A DNA stretch of 64,000 nucleotides from Aporrectodea caliginosa (taxonomy: Eukaryota > Annelida > Clitellata > Crassiclitellata > Lumbricidae), in NCBI GenBank assembly GCA_020284085.1, contig JACEVL010000420.1, positions 688,501 through 752,500 of the forward strand. Reading direction: 5' to 3'. Shown here piece after piece: positions 11,255 through 22,291 of the stretch. Under the pieces are notes generated by a model. That model was not told where the DNA came from. It saw only the letters and a program-made list of their open reading frames with translations, and ran no database searches. The first letter of the stretch is position 1. Each line of letters begins with the position of its first letter. The translations under genes were made by a program, and so were the position numbers.

Positions 11255-11812
11255 TTGTGCTAATACACTCTTTCGTCCTCGCACGTCTTGACTACCGGTA
11301 CTGTAATGGGTTCCTCCTGGGCCTCCCTGAGCTCCGTCTTCATCAATTTCAGCTCGTCCAGAATGCAGCAGCCAGACGTTTGGCCGATCTACCGAAATAT
11401 TCACACTTATCCGATTACATGCGACGTGAGCTTCACTGGCTTCCAGTTGCTGATCGTGTGCAATTCAAAATTGCTACGCTGGTTTTGGAGGCTACGACTG
11501 GCACTGCTCCGGACTACATTGCTGAACTCTGCCTTCCAGTTGCACTCAAACTGGTCGGCGGGCACTCGAGTCTGCCTTGCGAAATGACTTGATTGTACCT
11601 TCGTTTCGAACCACCACCCGTGCTCGTCGGGACTTCTCGATTGCGGCGCCACGGATCTGGAATGCTCTTCTGCCCTCTGTGCGTGCTGCATGTGACTATA
11701 ATTATGGTTTTCTCTAGACTCTTAAAGACGCACTTTTCAGCTGTATGATGGCCACATATTGAGCGCTTCTAAGAGACTCTTAAGTGGCGCTTTATAAATG
11801 TCTTGTTACATT
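11255..11812 (+). mobile_element. CR1-like LINE, C-terminal reverse-transcriptase fragment and 3' end
   Basis: An open frame of 111 codons (11257-11592) gives LDYRYCNGFLLGLPE, then LVQNAAARRLADLPKYSHLS and ELHWLPVADRVQFKIATLVL. These are the thumb and C-terminal blocks of CR1/Rex-type LINE proteins. A frameshift near 11570 precedes DFSIAAPRIWNALLPSVR. The 3' end reads GAGCGCTTCTAAGAGACTC, then GTGGCGCTTTATAAATG. No 5' half is present. Confidence 0.8.
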
Positions 11813-11859
11813 ACACACACGTACACACGTAGCGTATTGGACACGGTTGACGATTCATT

Positions 11860-12470
11860 TAGAGGACTTATATAGCGCCCCTCCTAGATACCCACTCAGA
11901 GGCACTCTTAGTCAAGCTCCGGCGATAAAGAACAGTTTTCAGATGCTTGTAAAAGGTGTATGCAGAGTTCCTAGCTAAAAGAACACTCAGATCTGAAGGA
12001 AGGTTATTCCACGTGTTCTGTCTAGCCACTGAAAAGGTACGATGCTACATCTCTGAAGTGCGCGAAAAGGGAACAACAAGTTCACATCGAGATGCAGAAC
12101 GAAGATTTCCGCTGCCAGCCAAGCCTGAGGTTAGGCAACAAAGCTCCAGTAAGGAGGCAGAGGCGTTCGCTAACTGGCACTAAATTCAATGCGTTGGGAA
12201 ACAGGAAGCCAGTGCAGCACGTCATATAATGCCAGACATGGTCGCATTTTGAAATACCACCAACAAGTCTAGCACCTGCACGAAACACGCGCTCAAGCTG
12301 CAAAATACTTCCCAAGGGGAGGCCAATATAAATGGCACTGTAGTAGGCCTAGTCAATCCTACTACAGACAGATGCATGAACAATGGCAAGTGCGGCATTG
12401 GGTGAAAGTGAACGGAAAATGACCCGCAATTGCTGCTACTGAAAAAAGCAAGCACGGCATAAGAGATTTT
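11860..12470 (-). mobile_element. CR1-like LINE, C-terminal reverse-transcriptase fragment, reverse orientation
   Basis: The minus strand gives AIYIGLPLGSILQLERVFRA, then GARLVGGISKCDHVWHYM. After frameshifts come NTWNNLPSDLSVLLARN and YTFYKHLKTVLYRRS, followed by the 3' end GGGGCGCTATATAAGTCC. The order of blocks matches the fragment at 11255-11812, so two related LINE tails lie tail-to-tail. Both are pseudogenes. Confidence 0.72.
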
Positions 12471-12977
12471 GGTGTTCAGCGAAGGTTAGTTCCTGAACAA
12501 CCCCAAGATTGCGGACATAATTATGTCAAGAATACAAAGTGAGAAAAGTCAGCAGAGAATCTGTTTTTCAGCCATATAAATTGGGTTTTGATGCGTTGAT
12601 GCGCAGACGATTGCCAAGCGCCTCCATAGCCAGCTGCATTATGGCTACTGCGGTCGGAGCATTAGATACCGGACAATGCAGATAAGCCTGAACGATGACT
12701 ATTAGGCGTTCAATACATCATTATAGATTTATACGCTATAATCACTGGAATGTCTTCGATCGCTTCTTGACGAGCGTGCGATGATGGCAGCGCAGAAAAT
12801 CCTAATCCATTTTTTTGTCCTGACACCAACCTGGTCAATTGCAATTCCATTCCATTCTGGCCTGCCAATATTCCAAGTACGTCGGCTTCAACCTGAACTG
12901 TAATTTACCCCAAATTAATTCTCTAATGTTCAGATTAGGGCGTATGTATCATGAGAGGTGTAATGCATTGACTACGT

Positions 12978-13275
12978 ATGGAGGGGAGAATCAAATTCAA
13001 TATACTGCTCTTGCGTTGTGTCTCGTTGGTTCAGCATATTATACGGGAGTTGTTTGCAGCTGTTGGAACCCAGTCAATCGCTCGCTCATCTGCCCTAGGA
13101 GATCTTCAGGTCCCTCGCTGCCATACATCAGCGCGAGAAGACCGCACACTGCCCTGTGTGGGTTCCTCCCGTTGGAACAGCCTACCTGTAAACATTAGTA
13201 CTATTTCTTTTAACACCCTCAAATTACCTACTCTTCGTTTGCTAAGACGCATCTGTTATGACTGCTTATAGATAG
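12978..13275 (+). mobile_element. CR1-like LINE, short C-terminal fragment
   Basis: The frame gives ARSSALGDLQVPRCHTSARE, then SSRWNSLPVNISTISFNTLK, matching the 'GDLxVPRxxT...WNSLP...FKxxLK' tail of CR1-like ORF2 proteins. Upstream (12500-12970) nothing recognisable was seen. Confidence 0.55.
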
Positions 13276-13324
13276 CCATGTTGACAGCGTTCTGTGAGGT
13301 TCCTAGAACGAGTTCTACAGAAGC

Positions 13325-13530
13325 ACAAATACATACATACATACATACATACATACATACATACATAAATACACACATACATACATACATACATACATAC
13401 ATACATACATACATACATACATACCATACATTACATACATACATACATACATACATAAATACATACATACATACATACATAGGCATACATACGCAAATAC
13501 ACGCATACATAAATACATACATACACACGT
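13325..13530. repeat. (ACAT)n microsatellite
   Basis: About 200 bp of ATAC/ACAT tetranucleotides with a few interruptions. The Ile-His-Thr-Tyr and Met-Tyr-Val-Cys frames are artefacts. Confidence 0.95.
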
Positions 13531-13705
13531 ACTTATATCAACAACTCAATCTGACATCATCATCATCATCACCGCCATTCACCCCTGTAGTCTTCAACAT
13601 TTTGCCACCTCCTCCTCTTTCTTGTCATCATCATCATCATTATCATCAACAACAGCATCAATATAGCTTTCGTCGTCATGATTTTCCGCATCGTGAGGCG
13701 AGTGT

Positions 13706-13905
13706 ACATACCAGCAAACACCTTCGGTTGTCGATTTTTACCTTCTGTGACATTTACATACCAGCAAACACCTTCGGTTGTCGATTTTTACCTTCTGTGA
13801 CATTTACATACCAGCAAACACCTTCGGTTGTCGATTTTTACCTTCTGTGACATTTACATACCAGCAAACACCTTCGGTTGTCGATTTTTACCTTCTGTGA
13901 CATTT
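13706..13905. repeat. 50-bp tandem repeat, four copies
   Basis: The unit starts ACATACCAGCAAACACCTTC and recurs at 13706, 13756, 13806 and 13856 with no visible differences. Such identity suggests recent amplification, or possibly an assembly effect. Confidence 0.95.
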
Positions 13906-14263
13906 CAGCCATTGCTGCCGAATTTGCTCTGTAATTTCTGACCTGTTGGAATCTAATGCTGCTCCGATCGCGTGTCGGAATTCGCAAGTTTTGACGGCAG
14001 TTTTCTTCGCATGAGGATGGATGATGACATGTGTGGTCGAGTCTGAGATGTATACGGACGGACCTACGTTCGCCGTCTGCAGTCTGGCAACTCTCTTCTC
14101 ATTCCGAGCATTTATATAGCGCCCTTTCAAGAACATACTGAGGAGGAGAGAAAGGACCCTGGGGTGACATTGGCAATTAGTCACTGGTGACGTTTCAATC
14201 TACCGACCGGTGGGTAACGAACATATACATATGCATGGTATACCTGTTCCACACGGACCCCGC

Positions 14264-14411
14264 GGTTCGAAGGATAAGATAAGATAAGATAAGATAAGAT
14301 AAAAAAGATTAAGATAAATAAGATAAGATAAGATAAGATAAGATAGATTAAGACCGGTAAGATAAGATTAAGATAATAAGATAAGATAAGATAAATTAAG
14401 ATAAGATAAGC
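14264..14411. repeat. (GATAA)n pentanucleotide repeat
   Basis: About 150 bp of GATAA units with AATTAAGATAA variants. It is flanked on the left by ACCCCGCGGTTCG. Confidence 0.92.
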
Positions 14412-14551
14412 ATTTTGATAATTTAATTGGCCAATTGCTATCAGCATTGGTATAGACATTGTAATAATCATACATACAGCATTGAGCTGATCCTCCTAAA
14501 TCCCACATATTATGCTAAATCTCATAAATCATACTAATGTGAAAGTGTTTC

Positions 14552-14890
14552 TCACCAAACCGTCTGCTCGCCGTACCATGCGACTATGAGCCCGAGGGTG
14601 CAGGTGGTAGGCGGTGGCTTCGACCAGCTGGACCAGGCCATGCAATACATGCCCCCATCCGCGGTGAAGAGGCTGGAATCGGCCCCGGTGCATATCTGTG
14701 CATGGGAGGGAGTATCATCAGGAAGGTAACTGAATCGGATGAGGCGGCGCATGACGGAGCCGGTTCCGGTCGCCCTGGCCAATAAAGTCCACCAAATCTG
14801 GGAGGCGTGCAGCAACCTGGCCAACGTTGTGGCCCTCACCACATCATGGAGGCGAGGACCACGCAAGCCATGAGCAACGAGAGAGCGCAT
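14552..14890 (-). mobile_element. LINE ORF2 C-terminal fragment (HDVVRATTLARLLHAS type)
   Basis: A 112-codon minus-strand frame contains SLVAHGLRGPRLHDVVRATT, then ARLLHASQIWWTLLARATG and MRRLIRFSYLPDDTPSHAQI. This block lies downstream of the reverse transcriptase in a widespread animal LINE group, where it precedes the LRPR tail. A frameshift near 14650 disrupts the end (LHPRAHS appears in another frame). Confidence 0.65.
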
Positions 14891-15009
14891 TGCATAGAAG
14901 GATTGCCGCGTCCGTCAGCATGCAGTTTCGCTGGACGAGTGGACGATGCTATGTGAGACTGTGACATTCAGGATCACCATACAAGAAACCCTTTCCAATG
15001 AGGGACTGC

Positions 15010-15292
15010 TAGGCAGTGGTCACGAGTGATGCTATTGTGCACCGCAGACGATACCGCCGGTCGTCGCTCCACGCAACCCTGCACATGTTGCCTCCCGTGA
15101 AAAGTGCTTCACACTGGCTACGCCCCAGAACCCACAATAGAATCACACGTAAGGCAAACTCTCGATCTCGTAAAACATTTTTCAGACGGATGCTTTATAA
15201 TTAATTTTTTTAATCTATTTGATGATCTTTGTACACCAAAATGCGGTTAGCAGTTGGTTTTTCAATAAAGGATACTTACTTACTTACTTACT
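15010..15292 (+). mobile_element. LINE C-terminus with 3' UTR and (ACTT)n tail
   Basis: The frame ends MLPPVKSASHWLRPRTHNR, then KTFFRRMLYN and a stop at about 15204. This resembles the 'LPP...LRxRxHN...F+xRMLY' terminus of the LINE group seen at 14552-14890. It is followed by TTTGTACACCAAAATGCGG, CAATAAAGGATACTTAC and an ACTT tail. The same 3' end recurs at 40500, 40620, 54060, 54240 and 60085. Confidence 0.7.
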
Positions 15293-15374
15293 GTATCGAC
15301 GCAGCCTGGTCCAGAAACTCTGAACATGATGTAATCTACCACTTTGGATAGCAATCCGTTGAGTGGGTTCCACG

Positions 15375-15419
15375 TGTGTGTGTGTGTGTGTGTGTGCGTA
15401 TGTGTGTGTGTTCTTGTGT
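15375..15419. repeat. (GT)n microsatellite
   Basis: About 40 bp of GT dinucleotides, abutting the 32-bp duplication that replaces the left end of the next element. Confidence 0.9.
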
Positions 15420-15451
15420 GTCTAACTGATTAAATTTATCTTCTTAACTAC

Positions 15452-15747
15452 GGGCCACTGAAGAAGTTATTGTTGAAGCCGAGGGCCGCACCATTAAACT
15501 CAAAAGCAATGACTAAAATTTATTGAAAATATTAACTGTATTAAAATTAGTTGTGGAATAATAATAATGAATAGTATATGTATGGAATGTGTATCATGCT
15601 TTACAATAGTGCAGTAAAAAATAAATGCTCAAGCACAAATAGCTATGCAATTCCTAAGGCAGTGACTTTGTCTTTTACTTCATTTTTACAGAAATTGCCT
15701 CCTCCTAGAATCAGCCTTCGGGCCGCATGCTCCTCTGAACAGCACTG
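15452..15747. mobile_element. hAT MITE related to 40824-41184, left end lost
   Basis: GGGCCACTGAAGAAGT, GAAGCCGAGGGCCGCACCA and GACTAAAATTTATTGAAAAT match the interior of the complete MITE at 40824-41184. The right end AACAGCACTG is intact at 15747. The left TIR and about 13 further bases are missing. In their place stands a 32-bp copy (15420-15451) of the right flank (15748-15779). Confidence 0.75.
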
Positions 15748-15839
15748 GTCTAACTGATTAAATTTATCTTCTTAACTACATTTAATCCTAAAGCTATATA
15801 GAGTAGTATCCTCCTAAATTTCAAATAACTACAACTACC

Positions 15840-16003
15840 TCCTACTATAATCCTCCTCTTCTTCTTCCTCCTCCTCCTCCCTCCTCCCTCCTCCTCCTCT
15901 TCCTCCTCTCCTCTCCTCCTCCTCCTTCTCCTCCCTCTTCCTCCTCCCTCCTCCTCTCCTCCTCCTCCTCCTCTTCCTCCCTCTCTTCCTCCTCCTCCTC
16001 CTT

Positions 16004-16051
<48 letters not shown>

Positions 16052-16055
16052 CTCC

Positions 16056-16087
<32 letters not shown>

Positions 16088-16248
16088 TTCCTCCTCCTCC
16101 TCCTTCTCTTCCTCCTCCTCCTCCTCCTCCTCCTCCTCTTCCTCCTCCTCTTCTCCTCCTCCTCCTCCTCCTCCTCCTTCTCCTCCTTCCCCTCTTCCTC
16201 CTCCTCTTCCTCCTCCTCCTCCTCTTCCTCTCCTCCTCCTCTTCCTCC

Positions 16249-16283
<35 letters not shown>

Positions 16284-16310
16284 CTTCTTCCTCCTTCCTT
16301 CTCCTCCTCC

Positions 16311-16351
<41 letters not shown>

Positions 16352-16380
16352 CTTATCCTCTTCCTCCTCCTCCTCATCAC
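15840..16380. repeat. 540-bp polypyrimidine (CCT/CTT)n tract
   Basis: Almost unbroken C/T on the plus strand, mostly CCTCCTCCT and CTTCCTCCT, then ATC triplets to 16435. The Glu/Arg/Lys frame on the other strand is an artefact. Long mirror-symmetric homopurine/homopyrimidine tracts can form triplex (H-) DNA. Confidence 0.95.
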
Positions 16381-16440
16381 TATCATTATCATCGTTATCG
16401 TCGTCATCATCGTCATCATCGTTATCATCATCGTGGTCTA

Positions 16441-17164
16441 CAATTGTGGAAGGACATATGACAGCTACTTAGAGCATCTCTGTGTATCTTTCTTCAGTAA
16501 ATGATTTTCTACAAAATTTGACCAAGACAGTCCAGTACACTGATATAACTGTCTGTATAATTATAGTTCTGCATTACTTGTGATCTGTATGCAATTGTAT
16601 TTTTGAACCATTCTTTCATAGGTGCACATTTACATTTAAAAATATTAGATCATAACTTAATAGGCCCTTTATGTATCATGACACTTTCTACCATAAATTT
16701 TTTTAATCAAAAACATATAATGATTTACATAATTATGCACAGGAACTATTATCAGCATGAATTTTAAAATGTAGGCCTATATTATCATATAGGTCTAATA
16801 TTTATTTAGAACTGACAGTTTAGACCTAAGATAAATGTGAGTTTCGTGACGCAAAAAAACTTCAGAATACATTAGCCATTTGCGTGTGGCTGATGTTTAT
16901 GGTCTTTCGTGATTGAGACTCATCTTCAGCTGTCACGGGAGACCTACATCACGTCTTTCAATCTCCGCCTCAACCCGAAGCCGTATTATGTCCACTGATG
17001 AATCAGTCAGTCACCGTTCACCTGTTCGTATTTTACGAAGGATTAGTATGGGTGTTTGTGATAGTGTGTATGTGTGTATGTGTGTGGGTATGTGTATGTG
17101 TGTGTGTTTGTGTGCGTGTATGTACAGACTGTGTGCTAGGTGTATGTGTGGTGTGTTCGCTTAA
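16441..17164. other. Gene-free stretch with a GT-rich patch
   Basis: A/T-rich sequence with no recognised gene. A TGTGTATGTG tract occupies about 17055-17125. Confidence 0.4.
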
Positions 17165-17645
17165 GGCGGTTGTACGCCGAATCGATCAGATCCAGTTTGA
17201 CCAGTTGGGTCGGATCGGATCGGGTTACATTGAAGCGATCGGGGAATATTTCGCCAGTCTGAACACTTTTGTCCGATCGGTTCGCATCGGATCGAATCGG
17301 ATCGGATCGGATCGGATCGGGTCTCATCGGATCAGATCGGTGTGCGCTATTCAGTCGGCAGCTTCGACGTTACAACCTGCTTTTAGCGCCGTATCGTAAC
17401 GTCATGTGATTACGACGGCGCTCGGTTCATATATTGAGGGTTATTTGGGTTCAATCGGAGTCAGACGACCGACTGGATATCGTACATGGAACCGATGCAA
17501 TCCGATCCGACTTAAAATTCTGAACATGTTCAGACCGAGTTTTATCGTATCTCTCCTGTCGTACACCGAACCGATCTGACCATTTCTCCTGTCTGGAGAA
17601 ATAGGATCAGACGGATCGGTTCGGTTCGGTGCTCGTGTAATTATC
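17165..17645. repeat. CGGATC-rich repeat element with inverted ends
   Basis: The segment is built from GGATCGGATCGG and CGAACCGATC motifs. The left end (GTACGCCGAATCGATCAGAT) and the right end (ATCAGACGGATCGG, then TTCGGTGCTCGTG) are imperfect inverses, so this may be a TIR element. No target-site duplication was found. Confidence 0.5.
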
Positions 17646-17992
17646 GTCATCGATTAATGCACTTGAATTTCGGGTCAACAATTGTGAGTCATTGAAGTAT
17701 AGGCCTACACATTTCAATTTAAATGCCTGCAATTAAGTCTTATGCCCTTATGATAATTAGATTCACATCAGGTAATAAAAACTTGCAAAGTAAAAAAATT
17801 ATCTGCTGCGAATGAATAATTATACAAAATTCTCTGTATGTATCTAACAGTGTAATTACGAAACTCCCATGCAATACAATACAACTTAAATTTGACATGT
17901 CCCATGACAAAGTTCAAAAGTACACATTCTATTCGACAGTTACATAGCGGCACTTTAGATTAAAGTTCTTGGCAAAGTTCCTGACTTGATAC

Positions 17993-18289
17993 CGTGGGCG
18001 CCCGCAGATATTTTTCCAGAAGGGGCAAAATACAATGGTCATGGTAAAAACTTTTGCAAGAGCTTGAAAAATGCAAAACAGGAAATTAAGAACATGGTTA
18101 TTTTTCACAGAGGTTTTTTAAATGTAAAGCAATATCCGAACAAACTTTGTTTGGATAGTGTTTCACATTAGTTCTTCAGCAGTTCAGCGTAAAGAATTTG
18201 CTAAACACCATAGAGTAGTAGTTAAAAATAGGTATCAATTTTCCAGGGGGGACAAGTGCCCCGTCTTGCCCTATGTGCGGGTGCCCATG
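17993..18289. mobile_element. Non-autonomous hAT-like element, family 1, copy 2
   Basis: Ends are CGTGGGCGCCCGCAGATAT and GTGCGGGTGCCCATG. Perfect 8-bp target-site duplications CTTGATAC lie at 17985-17992 and 18290-18297. The interior (GAGCTTGAAAAATGCAAAAC and neighbours) is the reverse complement of 1307-1739, shortened by about 135 bp. Confidence 0.85.
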
Positions 18290-18479
18290 CTTGATACTAT
18301 GTCAATATGAATGGAACAAACTTCAAGTAATTAAACTCTTATTATGGTGGACTCCTGCTATTTCGAAGCTCAATTGTTTTGGGTTTTAATTTAACTTCTA
18401 TCAGATAAAAACCTTAATTACAGAATCAAATCAGTATCATAGTTCCTTCAGCTCATTTGCGGTGCATTTAACTCCGCCA

Positions 18480-18600
18480 CTGCTCGCTTTCTGGCAGTGC
18501 CAGTCCCAAGCCTGGATAAAGGAGGAGGACGACGCTAATGATCTTTGTTATCACACAGTGTCGTTAAACTGAAACTACTACTGCTGCCGCTGCGGTGCAT
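18480..18600 (+). repeat. Dispersed LINE 3' end 'R1', copy 2
   Basis: CTGGCAGTGCCAGTCCCAAG to GTGTCGTTAAACTGAAAC, followed by CTACTACTGCTGCCGCTG. The trinucleotide tail resembles the longer CTG/CTA tract after the copy at 51715. Confidence 0.7.
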
Positions 18601-18954
18601 TTATTTTATACCATCTAGCGTTTTACAAATTAATTTAAGATAATTACAAACGTAACCGTAGCTGACGATTTATCTCCGAACTAGTTTAATTGTTTTAGTA
18701 AATTTAATCCTCACAGAGAAGGCCACGGGAGGGTTGACGAGCGGGTCCACAGGTAGACCCCGTGACCCCGTATCCCAGAACAATGCAGATAACTGTTTCC
18801 ATAATTCTGTTATTAAGTTGCGGCTGTGTCAGCTTGATTATTTTCAATAAACGAATATTGATTGATTACGATGTAGCTATTTTACATCTGCGACATTTGT
18901 GATTTCTTCCCTTTCTGTATTCTTCCTATGTATAAGTATACATGGCTTATGCAA

Positions 18955-19016
18955 TTTATTAAACTTCCGAGAGCCCAAACTGTAGCACGCATAGTGCCAA
19001 GCGCAATGGAATAAAT
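18955..19016 (+). repeat. Dispersed repeat TTTATTAAACTTCCGA, copy 1
   Basis: TTTATTAAACTTCCGAGAGC and CCAAACTGTAGCACGCATAG recur with small changes at 20318-20385. The family is unknown. Confidence 0.6.
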
Positions 19017-19509
19017 ATAGTTTTCACGTCTAATAGAATGAATATAGTTTTCACGACTAACTATGATGTCATTGTCTTAATTACCCTGGTGTCGAGTTAG
19101 CAAGGACCGTACTCCAGCAGATGCAGCGCTGTCCGTAGTTCGTCCGAGGTGTAGTCGTTGCTGCTGATCGTTCTCCTGCTGTTCCTCTTTCTTGGACGAC
19201 AGTTCAGGAATTCGCGAAAATCCAGTTTATGTGATGAAGCGATGAAGTTTATGAGAGTCCGAAGAGCATGGCTTAATCGCTGACGAATTGTTCAACGGTG
19301 AGAGACCAGAATGTCATCAGACCATTGACGGACGGATGGATGGATGGATGTATGGATGGATGGATAGATGCTGGGAGATGATGCTTCGGTTGCTGCTGCT
19401 GGTGAAGCTCTTGCCTCCGCCGACGCCTCTGCAGCTGCCTCTGAAGCCCGAGGCGAAACATCTGCGTCTATATCGTGTTCTAGATTGGCCTAACTGCCTT
19501 AGGCTGTAG

Positions 19510-19607
19510 AGCGTTTAGGCCGCCGGAGGAGTGAGGAGGAGGAGAAGGAGGGAGGAAGAGAAGGAGGAGGAGGAGGAGAGGAGGAGAGGAGGAGGGAGGA
19601 GGGGGTC
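19510..19607. repeat. Polypurine GGAGGA tract
   Basis: About 100 bp of GGAGGA/GAAGGA. The rest of 18600-19740 holds no recognised gene, apart from a short (GGAT)n patch at 19331-19370. Confidence 0.9.
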
Positions 19608-19754
19608 TTCGTCATAAATAGTGTGGACGACGGTTCCTGAAAATCGTCGGCTATTTAGAGGCAGCGGCGTCTCGGTTGAACAGATGGTACGCACGCATTG
19701 ATTATTTACATTTCGAACATCAATATTTGGTGCTGCGTAGATTGATCTAAGTTG

Positions 19755-20165
19755 AGGTAAGTTAAGGCAAGGAAACGTTATTATTCACTTTACTTTAGCC
19801 ATCCGATGCTCATCCTGAAAAAGACGAATCTGGTCACAGAAGAAGTGACAAGAAGCAAGCAAAGTTAAGGAGACGCAAGGTAACCTAAGGTAAGACCAGG
19901 TGAGGTAAGGTGAATTACACGGCAATGGGAGGTATAAGTCTCGGCAGATTTAGGCAAGACGAGAAACTTGATAGGGTAAGCTATGATAAAATTAGTGCAG
20001 ATTAAGTATATAGATGCAAACTAATAAGGTAAAAAAGTAGGTAAGGTGAAGTAAGGAAAAGAAAGTGATGTAGAATAGGCAAGGCAAACAAGATTTTAAA
20101 TCGTCACTCGTAAGATAATGTAGGTAAGGCAGGTTAAGGTGGTAAGGTAAAGTAAATGTAAAAAT
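19755..20165. repeat. Diffuse AAGGTAAG-type repeat region
   Basis: Many imperfect copies of AGGTAAG, AAGGTAA and GTGAAGTAAGG are scattered across about 400 bp. The first 45 bases of the window have the same composition. No period is constant enough to define a unit. Confidence 0.55.
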
Positions 20166-20407
20166 TTGAATTAATTTGAGTCGCTGTTCATTGGAGACAC
20201 GAAGAAGGGGATGAAGTGTAGTCAAGCCAGAAATGGACAAATTGAAGTCAATGATCTGAAAGACTTCATTCTCAAACAGACTGCGGTCTATACAGAGTCA
20301 CTGTTCACTATACAATTATTTATTAAACTTCCGATAGCTCAAACTATAGCATGCATGATAGTGCCAAAAGCAGTAGATAGTGGAACTCGTACGTTGTAGC
20401 CTTCTAG

Positions 20408-20978
20408 AAGTTGACTTATTTGTGTCGACAGACATTAGACTCCATTTTTTTGCTCTGTTTATGAGATGGAGAGCAGTGTTTTGCCTACTGTATATGTGTA
20501 TTTCGATCATAATGGCCACTATGAGTAGCCTAATTTGGCTATATTATGATGACTAACAAAGAGCTGTATAACATTTGCGTTGGCAGTGTCGTTAAGCGCT
20601 GTGGACATGACCGTATAATTCATGAATAATTTCTGCTTTTTCCATATAGTTGAGACACTGTCCTCTCAAAGACATAGAGCTTTATAGCACTGAAATAGAG
20701 CAGAAAGCGCAGTTAAGCTAGACTATTCAGGACATAGCCTCTGTCATCCCGGTAACGGATATCTTTTCTCAGTGGACATAGAACCTTATAATTCTAGGGG
20801 TACGGTATTTGTGTCGACAGACATTAGGCTCCATATGAGATGGAGAGCAATCGTTGCCTACTGTTTGCTTATAATGGCCACTACGGAATACATGATGAAA
20901 CAAAAGACACTTGCGTTGGCAGTGTCGGAGCAATGATTTCATGAATAATTTCTGCTGTTTCATTAGTTGAGCTCTCAC
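20408..20978. repeat. Imperfect direct duplication (about 20408-20660 and 20809-20978)
   Basis: TATTTGTGTCGACAGACATT, ATGAGATGGAGAGCA, ATAATGGCCACTA, TTGCGTTGGCAGTGTCG and TTCATGAATAATTTCTGCT occur in the same order in both halves. The second copy is shorter by several deletions. No coding sequence was seen. Confidence 0.75.
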
Positions 20979-21184
20979 GAACAAAAATCAGACGCGAGTG
21001 ATTAAGTAGCTAGCCTACTGACTCTTTTCTCAGTTACGAAGCCGACATCGAGGAGGATGAAAGCAACACAAGAATAAGTAATAACGAAAATAATGGCAAA
21101 CTATCTACATCTATAATTAATTAAATCGTGTACTTCCATTAGTGCCCGATAATTGATCGAATTATTAATTTATCACTTCGGCGC

Positions 21185-21560
<376 letters not shown>

Positions 21561-21599
21561 GCAATGGAGCTGCTCAATCAATCAACCAATTTGGCTCTT

Positions 21600-22110
21600 C
21601 AGAACTTTAAAATAACCGCAATGGAGGCTATTGTTTGGCTCTTGCTTTCAACGTGTGGCTTTGTACCAAATAAAACGAAAAATAATAATTCTCATGACTG
21701 TGATTGATCTATTTCACATCGCCTTTATGTTCTTAGCGTCGTAATACAGGTTACACATAATAGCAATAACAACAGAACAACCGTGCACCAAATAAAACCA
21801 TAACAATAATCGGAATCGTAAGCATAGTCTAATCATAATCATAATAATATTTGATGTACAAAGAATAGGCAAGTTTCAAAATGCCTTCTCATTGAACATT
21901 TTTCATTAAACATACGCTCCTAATTTCATTTTTCATTTCATGTCAGATCGTGGAATCAGATAGGCCTATATTTTGCTTCGTACTAACATAATCGCATATG
22001 TTAACGCATTGGTTTCCGGCAAGTTTGACTACTCTCACTTCTCATTGGTAAACACTAAGGGAGATTTGCGCAATTATAATGGTTCAAAACGTAATCGTTA
22101 TCGTATTCGT
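21600..22110. other. Gene-free stretch
   Basis: A/T-rich sequence. No gene or element ends were recognised. Confidence 0.35.
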
Positions 22111-22291
22111 AAACTCCAACTTTCTAAAGCGCTACTCTAAAGCTAAGCGCAGGGCACCAGCTTATTCACGAGCGCTGCGTCATATCAGAGGGGTTGTCCA
22201 GAGATCGATGTCCAGAGGAGGTCTGACTCTGGTTGCCAGAGAGACCAGAGAGAGAAGGCAGAGCAGCTGCTAAGACGGGTTTCGTTGAGGA

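Noticed and set aside
13278..13850. 190-codon His/Tyr/Thr-rich frame
   Set aside because: It runs through (ACAT)n and the 50-bp tandem repeat; both are non-coding repeats.
15835..16431. 198-codon Glu/Arg/Lys-rich open frame
   Set aside because: It is the complement of a polypyrimidine tract and has no other coding signal.
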